Assembly: GCA_023127905.1 (NCBI GenBank)
Contig: JAGMEZ010000138.1
Span: forward strand, 1-23,030
DNA length: 23,030 nucleotides
Source of the DNA: Caldifarciminota bacterium
GTDB lineage: Bacteria; Hydrothermota; E44-bin80
Direction of reading: 5' to 3'
The notes beneath the pieces are model-generated. The model was given only the letters and a program-made list of their open reading frames with translations, ran no database searches and was not told where the DNA came from. The translations under genes and the position numbers were made by a program. Numbering within the stretch: position 1 is the stretch's first letter; each line of letters begins with the position of its first letter. Of this stretch, positions 6,595-14,460 are shown piece by piece.

Positions 6595-8764
6595 AAATCA
6601 AAAAGTCTCCCGATTGAGAGTATATCAACTATCAAAAGAATTAAACCTCTCAAGCAATGCATTGATTAACCTTCTAAAGCAACTTAATTATTCTGTCAAA
6701 AACCATATGTCGACTCTTTCAGATAATATGATAACTTCTATTAAAGAAAGACTCGAATCTGATAAAAAGAAACTAAAGATTGAGGAGATAAAAAGAAAAA
6801 AGAGTATCAAAAAGAAGAAAGAGGATGGTACAGGGAAACAGAAAGAAGAAGAACAGTTAATGAAAAGAAAGAAGAAACAAATTGATCTGATAAAGAAAAA
6901 GGAGGAAATAGAAAAAAAGGTAAAAGAGACAGTCGAGAAGATGACTGGAATAATAAAACCAAAGAAAATAAGGAAAAAGACTCAAAGATATTCAATAGAT
7001 GAGATAGAAGAAGGAAAACATATTATAAAAATAAGCGAATTCGTTTCGGTTGCTGAGCTTGCAGATATCCTTGGAATCGAACCAACCGAGATAATAAAGA
7101 AATGCCTTGAATTAGGTCTTCTTGTTACAATAAATCAGCGGCTTGATATAGATACAATTTCAATGATTGCTGATGAATATGGGGTTGAAGTTGAATTACT
7201 TCCTGAGTATGGTGCGGAAATTGAAAAGGAGGAAGATGAAGAGAAAGAAAAATGTGAGCCAAGACCTCCAATAGTTACTATAATGGGACACGTTGACCAT
7301 GGAAAAACCTTACTCCTTGATAAAATTAGAGATACAAATGTTGTTGCACAAGAAAAGGGTGGAATAACACAACATATCGGTGCATACTCAGTAACATATA
7401 AAGACCATTTAATAACCTTTCTTGACACACCAGGACATCAAGCTTTTACTGCAATGAGGGCAAGGGGAGCAGGGGTTACAGATATAGTTGTCTTAGTTGT
7501 TGCTGGTGATGATGGTGTGATGCCTCAAACAATAGAGGCAATCGATCATGCACGGGCAGCAAATATTCCAATTATTGTTGCAATAAACAAGATTGACCTT
7601 GAAAATGCAAATCCCGAATTAGTAAAACAACAACTGAGCAAAAACAAAGTACTCCTTGAAGACTACGGTGGTAGTGTTCTTGGCATACCCATATCAGCAA
7701 AAACGGGCAAAGGTATCAAAGAACTCCTTGATTCAGTCTTACTCCAGTCTGAAATGTTAGAACTTGAAGCGAGAAAAGATGGTCCTGCAAAAGGTGTTGT
7801 GATTGAAACAAAGATGGACAAAGGTAAAGGTCCTATTGCTACTGTTTTAATCCAGAAAGGAACTGCTCATATTGGAGATCCTTTTGTTACTGGAACCTAT
7901 AGTGGAAAGATACGGGCAATGATAGATGAACTAAATAACCGTATAGATACTGTAACACCTTCGAAACCTGTTCGAATAATGGGACTTGATGGTTTACCTG
8001 AAGTAGGCGATACATTTATAATTTTTGAGAATGAACAAAAAGCTCGAGAAGTAGCAAGAAAGAGACAGCTTGCTAAAAGGGAACAAATAGAAAGAGGAAG
8101 ATTCAGGTATAGTCTGGTTCAATTCCAGGAAGGTCTAAAAGAGGGTGAATCTAAAGAATTAAAGGTAATTATAAAAGGTGATGTAGCAGGTTCTGTTGAA
8201 GCATTAGCCGACTCTTTCGACGATCTTTCAACTGATGATGCAAGAATTGCAATTATTCACAAGGGTATAGGACCGATAAATGATTCTGATATTTTACTTG
8301 CAGCAGCATCAAATGCAATTATTGTTGGATTTCATGTGAATGCAAACCATAATGCAAAAGAGAGAGCAAAGAAAGAAGGGGTCGAAATAAGGTTTTATGA
8401 TATAATATTCGAAGCTATATCAGATATAAAACTTGCACTATCAGGACTTCTTGAACCTGAATATGTAGAAGAAATCATAGGCATAGCTGAAGTAAAACAA
8501 GTATTCAAGGTTGGAACAGCAGGAATTATTGCTGGTTCATTCATTGTAAGAGGGAAAATTATATCAGGAGAGAAAGCAAGGGTAAAAAGAAACAATGAAA
8601 TTATATTCGAATCTAAGATTAACTCGCTAAAGAGATTTAAAGATAATGTTAAAGAAGTAGAAATGGGGTTAGAATGTGGGATTGGCTTAGAAGGACTTAA
8701 AAATATTGAAGAAAACGACATTGTAGAAGTCTACAAAACGATAGAAATAAAAAGAGAGTTATAG
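6548..8764 (+). CDS. infB: Translation initiation factor IF-2
   Basis: GTPase that places fMet-tRNA on the 30S subunit and promotes subunit joining. At 738 residues it has a first IF2_N helix domain (about 20-70), a Lys/Glu-rich linker (about 70-145), a second IF2_N domain (about 158-218), the G domain, and domains II-IV. GTPase motifs are intact: G1 GHVDHGKT 247-254, G2 GGITQHIGAY 271-280, G3 DTPGHQAF 293-300, G4 NKID 347-350, G5 SAKTG 383-387. The C-terminal fMet-tRNA-binding domain is present (GTAGIIAGSFIVRGK near 656-670). The reading frame overlaps nusA by 47 bases. ATG 6548 lacks a clear ribosome binding site, so translation may be coupled to nusA; TTG at 6614 would give a shorter start but removes part of the first IF2_N domain. 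The two overlapping ends are both lysine-rich. Confidence 0.97.
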   Translation: MKKSQEKSKKKIKQNKNQKVSRLRVYQLSKELNLSSNALINLLKQLNYSVKNHMSTLSDNMITSIKERLESDKKKLKIEEIKRKKSIKKKKEDGTGKQKEEEQLMKRKKKQIDLIKKKEEIEKKVKETVEKMTGIIKPKKIRKKTQRYSIDEIEEGKHIIKISEFVSVAELADILGIEPTEIIKKCLELGLLVTINQRLDIDTISMIADEYGVEVELLPEYGAEIEKEEDEEKEKCEPRPPIVTIMGHVDHGKTLLLDKIRDTNVVAQEKGGITQHIGAYSVTYKDHLITFLDTPGHQAFTAMRARGAGVTDIVVLVVAGDDGVMPQTIEAIDHARAANIPIIVAINKIDLENANPELVKQQLSKNKVLLEDYGGSVLGIPISAKTGKGIKELLDSVLLQSEMLELEARKDGPAKGVVIETKMDKGKGPIATVLIQKGTAHIGDPFVTGTYSGKIRAMIDELNNRIDTVTPSKPVRIMGLDGLPEVGDTFIIFENEQKAREVARKRQLAKREQIERGRFRYSLVQFQEGLKEGESKELKVIIKGDVAGSVEALADSFDDLSTDDARIAIIHKGIGPINDSDILLAAASNAIIVGFHVNANHNAKERAKKEGVEIRFYDIIFEAISDIKLALSGLLEPEYVEEIIGIAEVKQVFKVGTAGIIAGSFIVRGKIISGEKARVKRNNEIIFESKINSLKRFKDNVKEVEMGLECGIGLEGLKNIEENDIVEVYKTIEIKREL

Positions 8765-8771
8765 TTCAAAA

Positions 8772-8795
8772 CGACATCTCTTAATGTCGATTTTT
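8772..8795 (+). terminator. Weak hairpin plus T-run after infB
   Basis: CGACAT (8772-8777) pairs with ATGTCG (8784-8789) across a 6-base loop and is followed by ATTTTT. The 6-bp stem is short and not GC-rich, so it would be at most a partial terminator or attenuator between infB and the DUF503 gene. Confidence 0.3.
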
Positions 8796-8828
8796 ATAAC
8801 AAATAAGTAATCCCAATTTACAGCGTTA

Positions 8829-9110
8829 ATGAAGATAGGAAACTGTATTATTGAAATTTACATTCCTGACACTACATCCCTCAAGGAAAAAAGAAGTGTT
8901 TTAAAAGGGCTAAAAGACAGGGTAAGAAACAAATTCAATGTTTCAATTTCAGAAATTGCCAGGAATAACAACCATAAAATTTCTGTTCTTGCAGTTGCAA
9001 CAGTTTCAAATGATAAAAGACATGTTGATAAAATTCTATCTTCTGTTATAAATTTTATGGAAAAACAAAGATCTTTCGAGATTGTTAACTATGAAACTGA
9101 GATATTGTGA
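8829..9110 (+). CDS. ylxP: DUF503 (YlxP-like) small protein
   Basis: This is a 93-residue member of the DUF503/YlxP family, small ferredoxin-like-fold proteins usually encoded between infB and rbfA. That is its position here. Family landmarks are the opening beta strand ending in IPDTTSLKEKRSVLKGLKDR (11-30), followed by FNVSISEI near 36-43 and VATVSNDKRHVDKIL near 56-70. The molecular role is not established; a link to ribosome assembly or translation is inferred from its constant neighbours. It starts 64 bases after infB with no good Shine-Dalgarno sequence, so the start rests on conservation. Its TGA overlaps the GTG start of rbfA. Confidence 0.88.
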   Translation: MKIGNCIIEIYIPDTTSLKEKRSVLKGLKDRVRNKFNVSISEIARNNNHKISVLAVATVSNDKRHVDKILSSVINFMEKQRSFEIVNYETEIL

Positions 9111-9415
9111 CATCATTCCACAGGAATAGGATTGAAGAAGAAATAAAGAAAATTGTTTCGAATATCATTATTCAGGAACTCTCTGACCCAAGGATTGGCA
9201 TAGTCACAATTTCCAGAGTTTCTTTGACCAATGATCTTCATTCTGCTAAGATTTTTATATCAGTTCTTGACACAGAAAAAATCGATACAACGACTCTTAT
9301 TCTTAATAAAGCAAAAAAAAGGATTAGATGGTTTCTTTCAAAAAAAATCAAAGTTCGTCGTGTTCCTGAACTTATTTTCTATAATGATAAGAATCCATAT
9401 TTATATGAAATATAA
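9107..9415 (+). CDS. rbfA: Ribosome-binding factor A
   Basis: A 30S assembly factor with a type II KH fold that binds near helix 1 of 16S rRNA and is needed for late 30S maturation and cold adaptation. The 102 residues show the family pattern: RIEEEIKKIVSNII (8-21), ELSDPRIGIVTISRV near 24-38, SAKIFISVL near 46-54, and RRVPELIFYND near 84-94. The start is GTG at 9107, sharing the GTGA overlap with the DUF503 stop, which implies translational coupling. The C-terminus is short, which is common. It sits beside infB, ylxP and nrnA as in many bacteria. Confidence 0.92.
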   Translation: MTSFHRNRIEEEIKKIVSNIIIQELSDPRIGIVTISRVSLTNDLHSAKIFISVLDTEKIDTTTLILNKAKKRIRWFLSKKIKVRRVPELIFYNDKNPYLYEI

Positions 9416-9467
9416 GCCGCAAGGAACTCAAGCAAGAAGAGAGAAACACTAAAGATCACTCATTCAA

Positions 9468-10463
9468 ATGGCAATACAAGATATTTTACAATTTTTTGAT
9501 ACACATCATTATTTCCTTATTACATCACATATCGAACCGGATGGTGATTCAATTGGTTCAGAATTAGCTCTGGCAATGCAGATTGAGAGGCTGTCAAAAA
9601 AAGCTTATATCATTAATCCTGAGCCTGTCCCTAAAAAGTACCGTTTCCTATATAACTGGGAAACAATAAGAACTGATAAACCGCACAAAGACCAAAAGAT
9701 CGATGCATCAATCTTTCTTGATATTGGAGATATTAAAAGAGCATCCTGGATATTTGATTTTGTAAAGACCAAGTACATCCCCATTCTCAATATTGACCAT
9801 CATGCCAGTAACACCTTTTACGGGGACATCAACTATGTTGATAGTAAGGCATCTTCCACATCGGAATGTGTCTATAATATTTTTACCAAACTTGGCATGA
9901 AATTAACTAAAAATATTTGTGATTGTATAGCAACAGGTATTATAACAGACACAGGAAGATTTAGTTTTAGAAATACATCAGAAAAAACATTCCTTGTCTG
10001 TTCAGAACTTGCCCGTTTAGGCGTAAATTTTTCATCTCTTTCTAATTGCATTTATAATCAAAGAACTTTTGAATCAATACAACTCCTTTCCTCTGTCCTC
10101 TCAACCACAAAAGTTAGAGAAGGTATTGCTTTTATTAGGTTAACCCAGAAAATGATAACAGATACGGGTGCAACTGAGGAAGAGAGTGAAGGATTTGTAA
10201 ACTACGTTTTAGGTATTAAGAATATTAAGGCATCTATCTTCTTCAAAGAAAAATCTGATGGTGTTATACGGGTTAGTCTCAGAGCAAAAAATGAAGATAT
10301 CAATGTAAATACTATAGCTTCACATTTTGACGGTGGTGGACATAGACAGGCAGCTGGTTTCCGTTCACGTAGAAGCATGGAAGAGCTCGAAGAGCAACTT
10401 CTCAATGAATTTCATAAGTTAAAAGTTAGTGGAAGCTCTTTATCCAAAAACCCCAAATATTAG
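9468..10463 (+). CDS. nrnA: DHH/DHHA1 phosphoesterase, NrnA-like oligoribonuclease/pAp phosphatase
   Basis: Cytoplasmic metal-dependent phosphoesterase of the NrnA class. The class degrades short RNA oligonucleotides (including the pGpG product of c-di-GMP breakdown) and dephosphorylates 3'-phosphoadenosine 5'-phosphate. The 331 residues show SHIEPDGDSIGS at 20-31 (His21, Asp25, Asp27), LDIGD with Asp85, the signature NIDHHASN at 108-115, GIITDTGRFSF at 157-167, and the DHHA1 substrate loop FDGGGHRQAAGF at 287-298. All expected metal ligands are present. It follows rbfA by 52 bases, a frequent arrangement. No clear ribosome binding site precedes ATG 9468, but the domain begins right there. 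pGpG removal is of interest because a GGDEF protein is encoded 10 kb downstream; that link is inference. Confidence 0.93.
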   Translation: MAIQDILQFFDTHHYFLITSHIEPDGDSIGSELALAMQIERLSKKAYIINPEPVPKKYRFLYNWETIRTDKPHKDQKIDASIFLDIGDIKRASWIFDFVKTKYIPILNIDHHASNTFYGDINYVDSKASSTSECVYNIFTKLGMKLTKNICDCIATGIITDTGRFSFRNTSEKTFLVCSELARLGVNFSSLSNCIYNQRTFESIQLLSSVLSTTKVREGIAFIRLTQKMITDTGATEEESEGFVNYVLGIKNIKASIFFKEKSDGVIRVSLRAKNEDINVNTIASHFDGGGHRQAAGFRSRRSMEELEEQLLNEFHKLKVSGSSLSKNPKY

Positions 10464-10530
10464 AAGTAGTAACCTTAAGTTATAGTTAGAAGAAGTTTCT
10501 TCTCATGCTTAAATTTACCAAATTTTTTGG

Positions 10531-10559
10531 TTGACAAACTTTCTTTTCTATTTTATTAT
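10531..10559 (+). promoter_or_regulatory. Strong predicted sigma70-type promoter of the TPR/signalling cluster
   Basis: TTGACA at 10531-10536 (perfect -35), a 17-base spacer and TATTAT at 10554-10559 (5 of 6) form the best promoter in the window. A second -10-like TATAAT lies at 10563-10568 but has no well-spaced -35. Transcription would start near 10566-10575. The -35 box touches a small inverted repeat, ACCAAA at 10517-10522 with TTTGGT at 10526-10531, which could be an operator but may be chance. Confidence 0.7.
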
Positions 10560-10575
10560 ATTTATAATTGGTCTT

Positions 10576-10613
10576 GTTGTTGTAATCAAAGCAAAAATCC
10601 TGATTACAATAAC
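10576..10613 (+). promoter_or_regulatory. 13-bp hairpin at the 5' end of the TPR mRNA leader
   Basis: GTTGTTGTAATCA (10576-10588) pairs with TGATTACAATAAC (10601-10613). Twelve pairs are Watson-Crick and one is G-U (10579/10610), with a 12-base loop rich in A. It lies between the predicted transcription start and the ribosome binding site at 10629, so it would sit at or near the mRNA 5' end. Stem-loops in this position typically protect messages from RNase E-type or 5' exonuclease decay; an RNA-binding regulator site is the alternative. No known riboswitch family is recognised. Confidence 0.65.
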
Positions 10614-10640
10614 TTAAAAAAATTTACTAAGGATTTTCTT

Positions 10641-13600
10641 ATGATTTTTAATCTTGGTGATGCACAAAAAAACCTTGAAAGGGCAAGGAAGTTCTACGCG
10701 GAAGGAAAGGTCGAAAGGGCAATAAAAACCCTCGAAAGGTCGCTTGTTGGAGGTAAAAACGATTTTCCTCTTTACCTTGAGCTCGGAAAATATCATTTCG
10801 AAATAAATAAATTCATTGAATGTGCAACAAATTTAAAAAGGGCTTACCGATTAGCACCAGAAAAGTGGGAGGAGATTATTGAAACCATTGAATCCGCTCA
10901 TTTTGCTGGTGGCACACCTGAAGAAACAGCAATTCTACTCATTGAAATCTATCTATATAAAGATATGTTTGAGGACGCCAGAAAGATTATAGATGCAAGT
11001 ACAACCGAACAAATCAAAGAGATGTCTGAACGATACATAACAATATACAATAATGTAATATCGAAAAAAAACATCGAAAATTACACACAGAAAGACATTT
11101 TACAGATACTTTCTCTTTCTCTGTTGAAACAAAAAATTGATTTAAAATCGGGATTGGAACTTTATGAAATGATTTTTCTTTCATTCCCAGAAAAAAAAGA
11201 AATCATATTAAATGATTTAGAAAAGGTATGTCGGGTAAATTATGGTAATCCTTACCCACGATTTCTTAAAGGAAAACTTCTCTTTAAAAATAAAAAGTAC
11301 AATGAAGGCATTAAATATATTGAACGAGCTGTTGATTTTGACAAAAAGTATATTAAAGAATCTATAGAGGTCATTGAAGACATAATTAAAGAGGAAAAAA
11401 TCCCTATTTTACTTCTCTACCTGTCAAAACACCAGATAGCTCTGGGGAAGATTGATAAAGCTATTGCTTATGCTAAGGAGATGGAAAGCCAAAAAGATAT
11501 TGATCCACGTGAAATAATGAAAATCTACTCCGAGATAATCCGAAAAGATAGCAAAAACCTCGATGTCCGCCTTTATCTCGCAAAACTTTACGCACAAGAA
11601 GGAAAATACGATCCTGTATTAAGCGAACTTTCAAATATTATTGAAATGAACCCTGAGAAATTTGATGAGGTTACACGTATTGCCGAAGAAATAATCGAGA
11701 AAGATCCATACAACTCAAATCTTCTTTACTTTCTCTCAAATCTTTATAGCGAAAAAGGTGAAACAGATAAAGCAATTAATGCATTTGAAAAACTCTTTAC
11801 ATCAAATAAGGAGTTTTCAAGTGAAATCATGGGGAAGTTAAACAAGGTTTTAGAAATAGATTTAGAGAATGTCCATGGTTTAAATCTTCTTGCAGAAATT
11901 TATGCTTATAAGAAAAAATTTGAAGAATCACTATTTCTCTATGGACATCTAATGGACTTAAATGGTGGTTTTGATCTTGCAGAGAAAGGAATTAGGAAAA
12001 TAACAGAAGAGCAGCCTGATCTCATAAAGGCAAAGATAGCACTTGGTCTCGCTGCATTCAAGAAAGGAAACCATAAGGAATCTCTCGATATAATAAACTC
12101 TGTGGTTGAATCGGATCCAGAAAAAGTTACTCAGCTAATTCCTCAGCTTGATTCCATTGCCAGAAAGTCCGAAGAACTTGCACCTTATGTTTTACAAGTA
12201 TACGATGCAATTCCCAGTGAAATACTTGACCCTTTTATTTTATCTTTCGCAAAAGCAGAGGCTTTATCTTTATCGGGAGATTATAAGAATGCTGTTCTTC
12301 ACTATAGCAACTGTTTTGAAATAAAACCAGAACAAGTTGATAAAATAATAAGTGGATATCAAAGAATCCTCGAGAAGAAGGAAGACCTTCCCGATGCCAA
12401 CTTTGCTCTCGGAACTATTTATTTAAAAACAGAAAGAACAACCGAAGGACTTAAGTATTTTAGAAGGGCAAGTGAACTTGAGCCAAATTTATCCGATGAA
12501 GTTATTCATATACTGTACGAACTTAATAAAAAATATCCCACCGAACCGACAATTACAATTGAACTTCTCAAAGCACTTCAAAACAAAGGTGCCTACGAAC
12601 AAGTAATCTCTGAATGTGAAGATGCAATAGAGACGTTACCTAAAGATAAAACTGGTCATGTATACCTCATTCACGGAAATGCAAGTCTTGAAAAAGGTCT
12701 CCTTAAACAGGCTTCACTTTCAATTATTCATGCGCTTGATATCGATGAAACATTAGCCAAGAATGCTTTAGAACTATTACAAAGAGCACATGAGATGGAC
12801 AAAAATAATGTTGTTATAAAATATGCATTAGCAAAAGCTTGCATTGCGGATAAAAACTATGGAAAAGCGTCATTCTATTTCTATGATATTACCAAAACAG
12901 ATCCATCGAAGATCGGAAAAGTGGTCGATGAATTAAAGAAAATTGTCAACTTAGATAGAGTAAACCCAGATGCTCATTTTGTTTTAGGAAGTCTCTATTT
13001 GACAGAAAAACGCTTAAAAGACGCCATAAAGGAGTTTCAGGCAACATCACAATTAAGTGATTCATACATTGACAAAGTAATAGGAAAATTTCATTATATT
13101 GAAAAACACAAACCTGTACCTGAAGTCCACCTTAATCTTGGTAAACTCTATGCAAAAAAAAGGATGTTTACAAAAGCAACTCACCATCTCATGGAAGCAT
13201 ACAGAAAGGACGAAAATCTTGCCGAACAGGCAGTTTCATATCTTAATAAAATAAAGGAAGAGGATCCTCGAAATATTTCAATTCTTTATTCATTAGCAGA
13301 ACTATCAGAAAAAGATGGAGGATTGAAAACAACCATCGATTTTTACGATAGAATTCTCTCTTCTGCCCCTGATGAACTCCATACTGTTATACGAAAGGTT
13401 GAGGATTTACTTAAAGAACACAAAGAGGATTTTGAACCCTTCATTTTCTTATCAAAGTTGCTTTCTCTTGAGGGAAAAACAGAGGAAAGTATTAAGATAC
13501 TTAAAGAAATCTCAAATGAATACCCCGATCAACTTCCTGCTATTATGGTACAATTAAAAGAGATGTCAGATCGGGGAGAAGATGAGGCAAGTTTTAGCTT

Positions 13601-14417
13601 TCTTGAATACTCGCTCGAAAATAATAAATTCGACGATGCAATTCCCCTTTTGCAAAAAATAGAAAGGAATTTTTCCTTTCACAATCGGATAATTGACCTC
13701 CTCGAGAAACACCTTGTAAGGGCGCCAGACAATCCAGAACTCTTCTTATATTTCACTCGATTCTCATACTTAAAAGGTGAATGGGATGCCATGAAGGAAG
13801 TGATTTCACGGGCACTTCCTTATATTAAGGGAAAAGCAGCAAAGATATTATCGATCTACAATTTCCTTTTACTTTCCCAAGAGGGGAAAGATACAGAAAA
13901 ATTAGAAAACAAACTTTTAGAAGAAATGGGAAAGAAGAAATTTTATTTCTTTTTGAATAATCTTGAAAAGAAAAAGAAAGAATTCCAGTTGAGAAGAGTC
14001 AGATTTGCCAGAGATAAATCCCCAGAGGTTTCTTCTCTAATATTTGAGGAGGCAGAACTTCTCATTTGTCTCGACATGAAAGATGAAGCTATTAAACTTC
14101 TTGGAGAACCTTTTAAGAATAAGAAAGACAGAAGTATGGCAAGATATTTAACTGCAAAATCATTTCTTCTAAAAAATAATCCTGTAAGGGCTATTGAGAT
14201 ATTAAGGACTATTTCACTTCCTCATGATAAGGAATTTAAAAACAATCTTCTACTTCTATTATCATCATCGTATGAGAAAATTGGAGATTACAAAAGCGCG
14301 CTAATATCTCTAAAAAACTGCGAACCTGATATTCATATTGAGAAGAGGATTTCTTATCTAAATGAAATATCCATTCATTCTGATATAAAAGGAAGGTATC
14401 CAATAATATCTGGTTAA
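10641..14417 (+). CDS. Giant TPR-repeat protein with ~52-residue three-helix repeats
   Basis: A 1258-residue protein made almost entirely of tetratricopeptide-like helices, with no signal peptide, membrane segment or catalytic domain visible. It is presumably a cytoplasmic scaffold. TPR signatures (L-x-L-G-x-L-Y ... A-I) recur, but in the middle of the protein they repeat at about 52 residues, not 34. Units begin near residues 306, 358, 410 and 462, and again near 584, 775, 827 and 879. Each unit is one TPR plus a third helix of the form xVhxxLxxIxxxdP. The start is ATG 10641, preceded by AAGGA at 10629-10633 with a 7-base spacer. The frame is open back to TTG 10527, but that segment contains the promoter and leader hairpin and reads as noise with three consecutive cysteines. 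The next gene follows after 43 bases. The function is unknown. Confidence 0.85.
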   Translation: MIFNLGDAQKNLERARKFYAEGKVERAIKTLERSLVGGKNDFPLYLELGKYHFEINKFIECATNLKRAYRLAPEKWEEIIETIESAHFAGGTPEETAILLIEIYLYKDMFEDARKIIDASTTEQIKEMSERYITIYNNVISKKNIENYTQKDILQILSLSLLKQKIDLKSGLELYEMIFLSFPEKKEIILNDLEKVCRVNYGNPYPRFLKGKLLFKNKKYNEGIKYIERAVDFDKKYIKESIEVIEDIIKEEKIPILLLYLSKHQIALGKIDKAIAYAKEMESQKDIDPREIMKIYSEIIRKDSKNLDVRLYLAKLYAQEGKYDPVLSELSNIIEMNPEKFDEVTRIAEEIIEKDPYNSNLLYFLSNLYSEKGETDKAINAFEKLFTSNKEFSSEIMGKLNKVLEIDLENVHGLNLLAEIYAYKKKFEESLFLYGHLMDLNGGFDLAEKGIRKITEEQPDLIKAKIALGLAAFKKGNHKESLDIINSVVESDPEKVTQLIPQLDSIARKSEELAPYVLQVYDAIPSEILDPFILSFAKAEALSLSGDYKNAVLHYSNCFEIKPEQVDKIISGYQRILEKKEDLPDANFALGTIYLKTERTTEGLKYFRRASELEPNLSDEVIHILYELNKKYPTEPTITIELLKALQNKGAYEQVISECEDAIETLPKDKTGHVYLIHGNASLEKGLLKQASLSIIHALDIDETLAKNALELLQRAHEMDKNNVVIKYALAKACIADKNYGKASFYFYDITKTDPSKIGKVVDELKKIVNLDRVNPDAHFVLGSLYLTEKRLKDAIKEFQATSQLSDSYIDKVIGKFHYIEKHKPVPEVHLNLGKLYAKKRMFTKATHHLMEAYRKDENLAEQAVSYLNKIKEEDPRNISILYSLAELSEKDGGLKTTIDFYDRILSSAPDELHTVIRKVEDLLKEHKEDFEPFIFLSKLLSLEGKTEESIKILKEISNEYPDQLPAIMVQLKEMSDRGEDEASFSFLEYSLENNKFDDAIPLLQKIERNFSFHNRIIDLLEKHLVRAPDNPELFLYFTRFSYLKGEWDAMKEVISRALPYIKGKAAKILSIYNFLLLSQEGKDTEKLENKLLEEMGKKKFYFFLNNLEKKKKEFQLRRVRFARDKSPEVSSLIFEEAELLICLDMKDEAIKLLGEPFKNKKDRSMARYLTAKSFLLKNNPVRAIEILRTISLPHDKEFKNNLLLLLSSSYEKIGDYKSALISLKNCEPDIHIEKRISYLNEISIHSDIKGRYPIISG

Positions 14418-14460
14418 AGGCATTTCATATCTTCATGATATCAAGAAAAAGGAGCGTACT

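Noticed and set aside
9231..9452. 73-codon + frame overlapping rbfA and running into the spacer
   Set aside because: The RbfA frame is clearly conserved over most of this stretch; the alternative is low-complexity and has no start signal.
10488..10503. AGAAGAAGTTTCTTCT palindrome after nrnA as a terminator
   Set aside because: Only about 5 usable base pairs after leaving a loop, not GC-rich, and no T-run follows.
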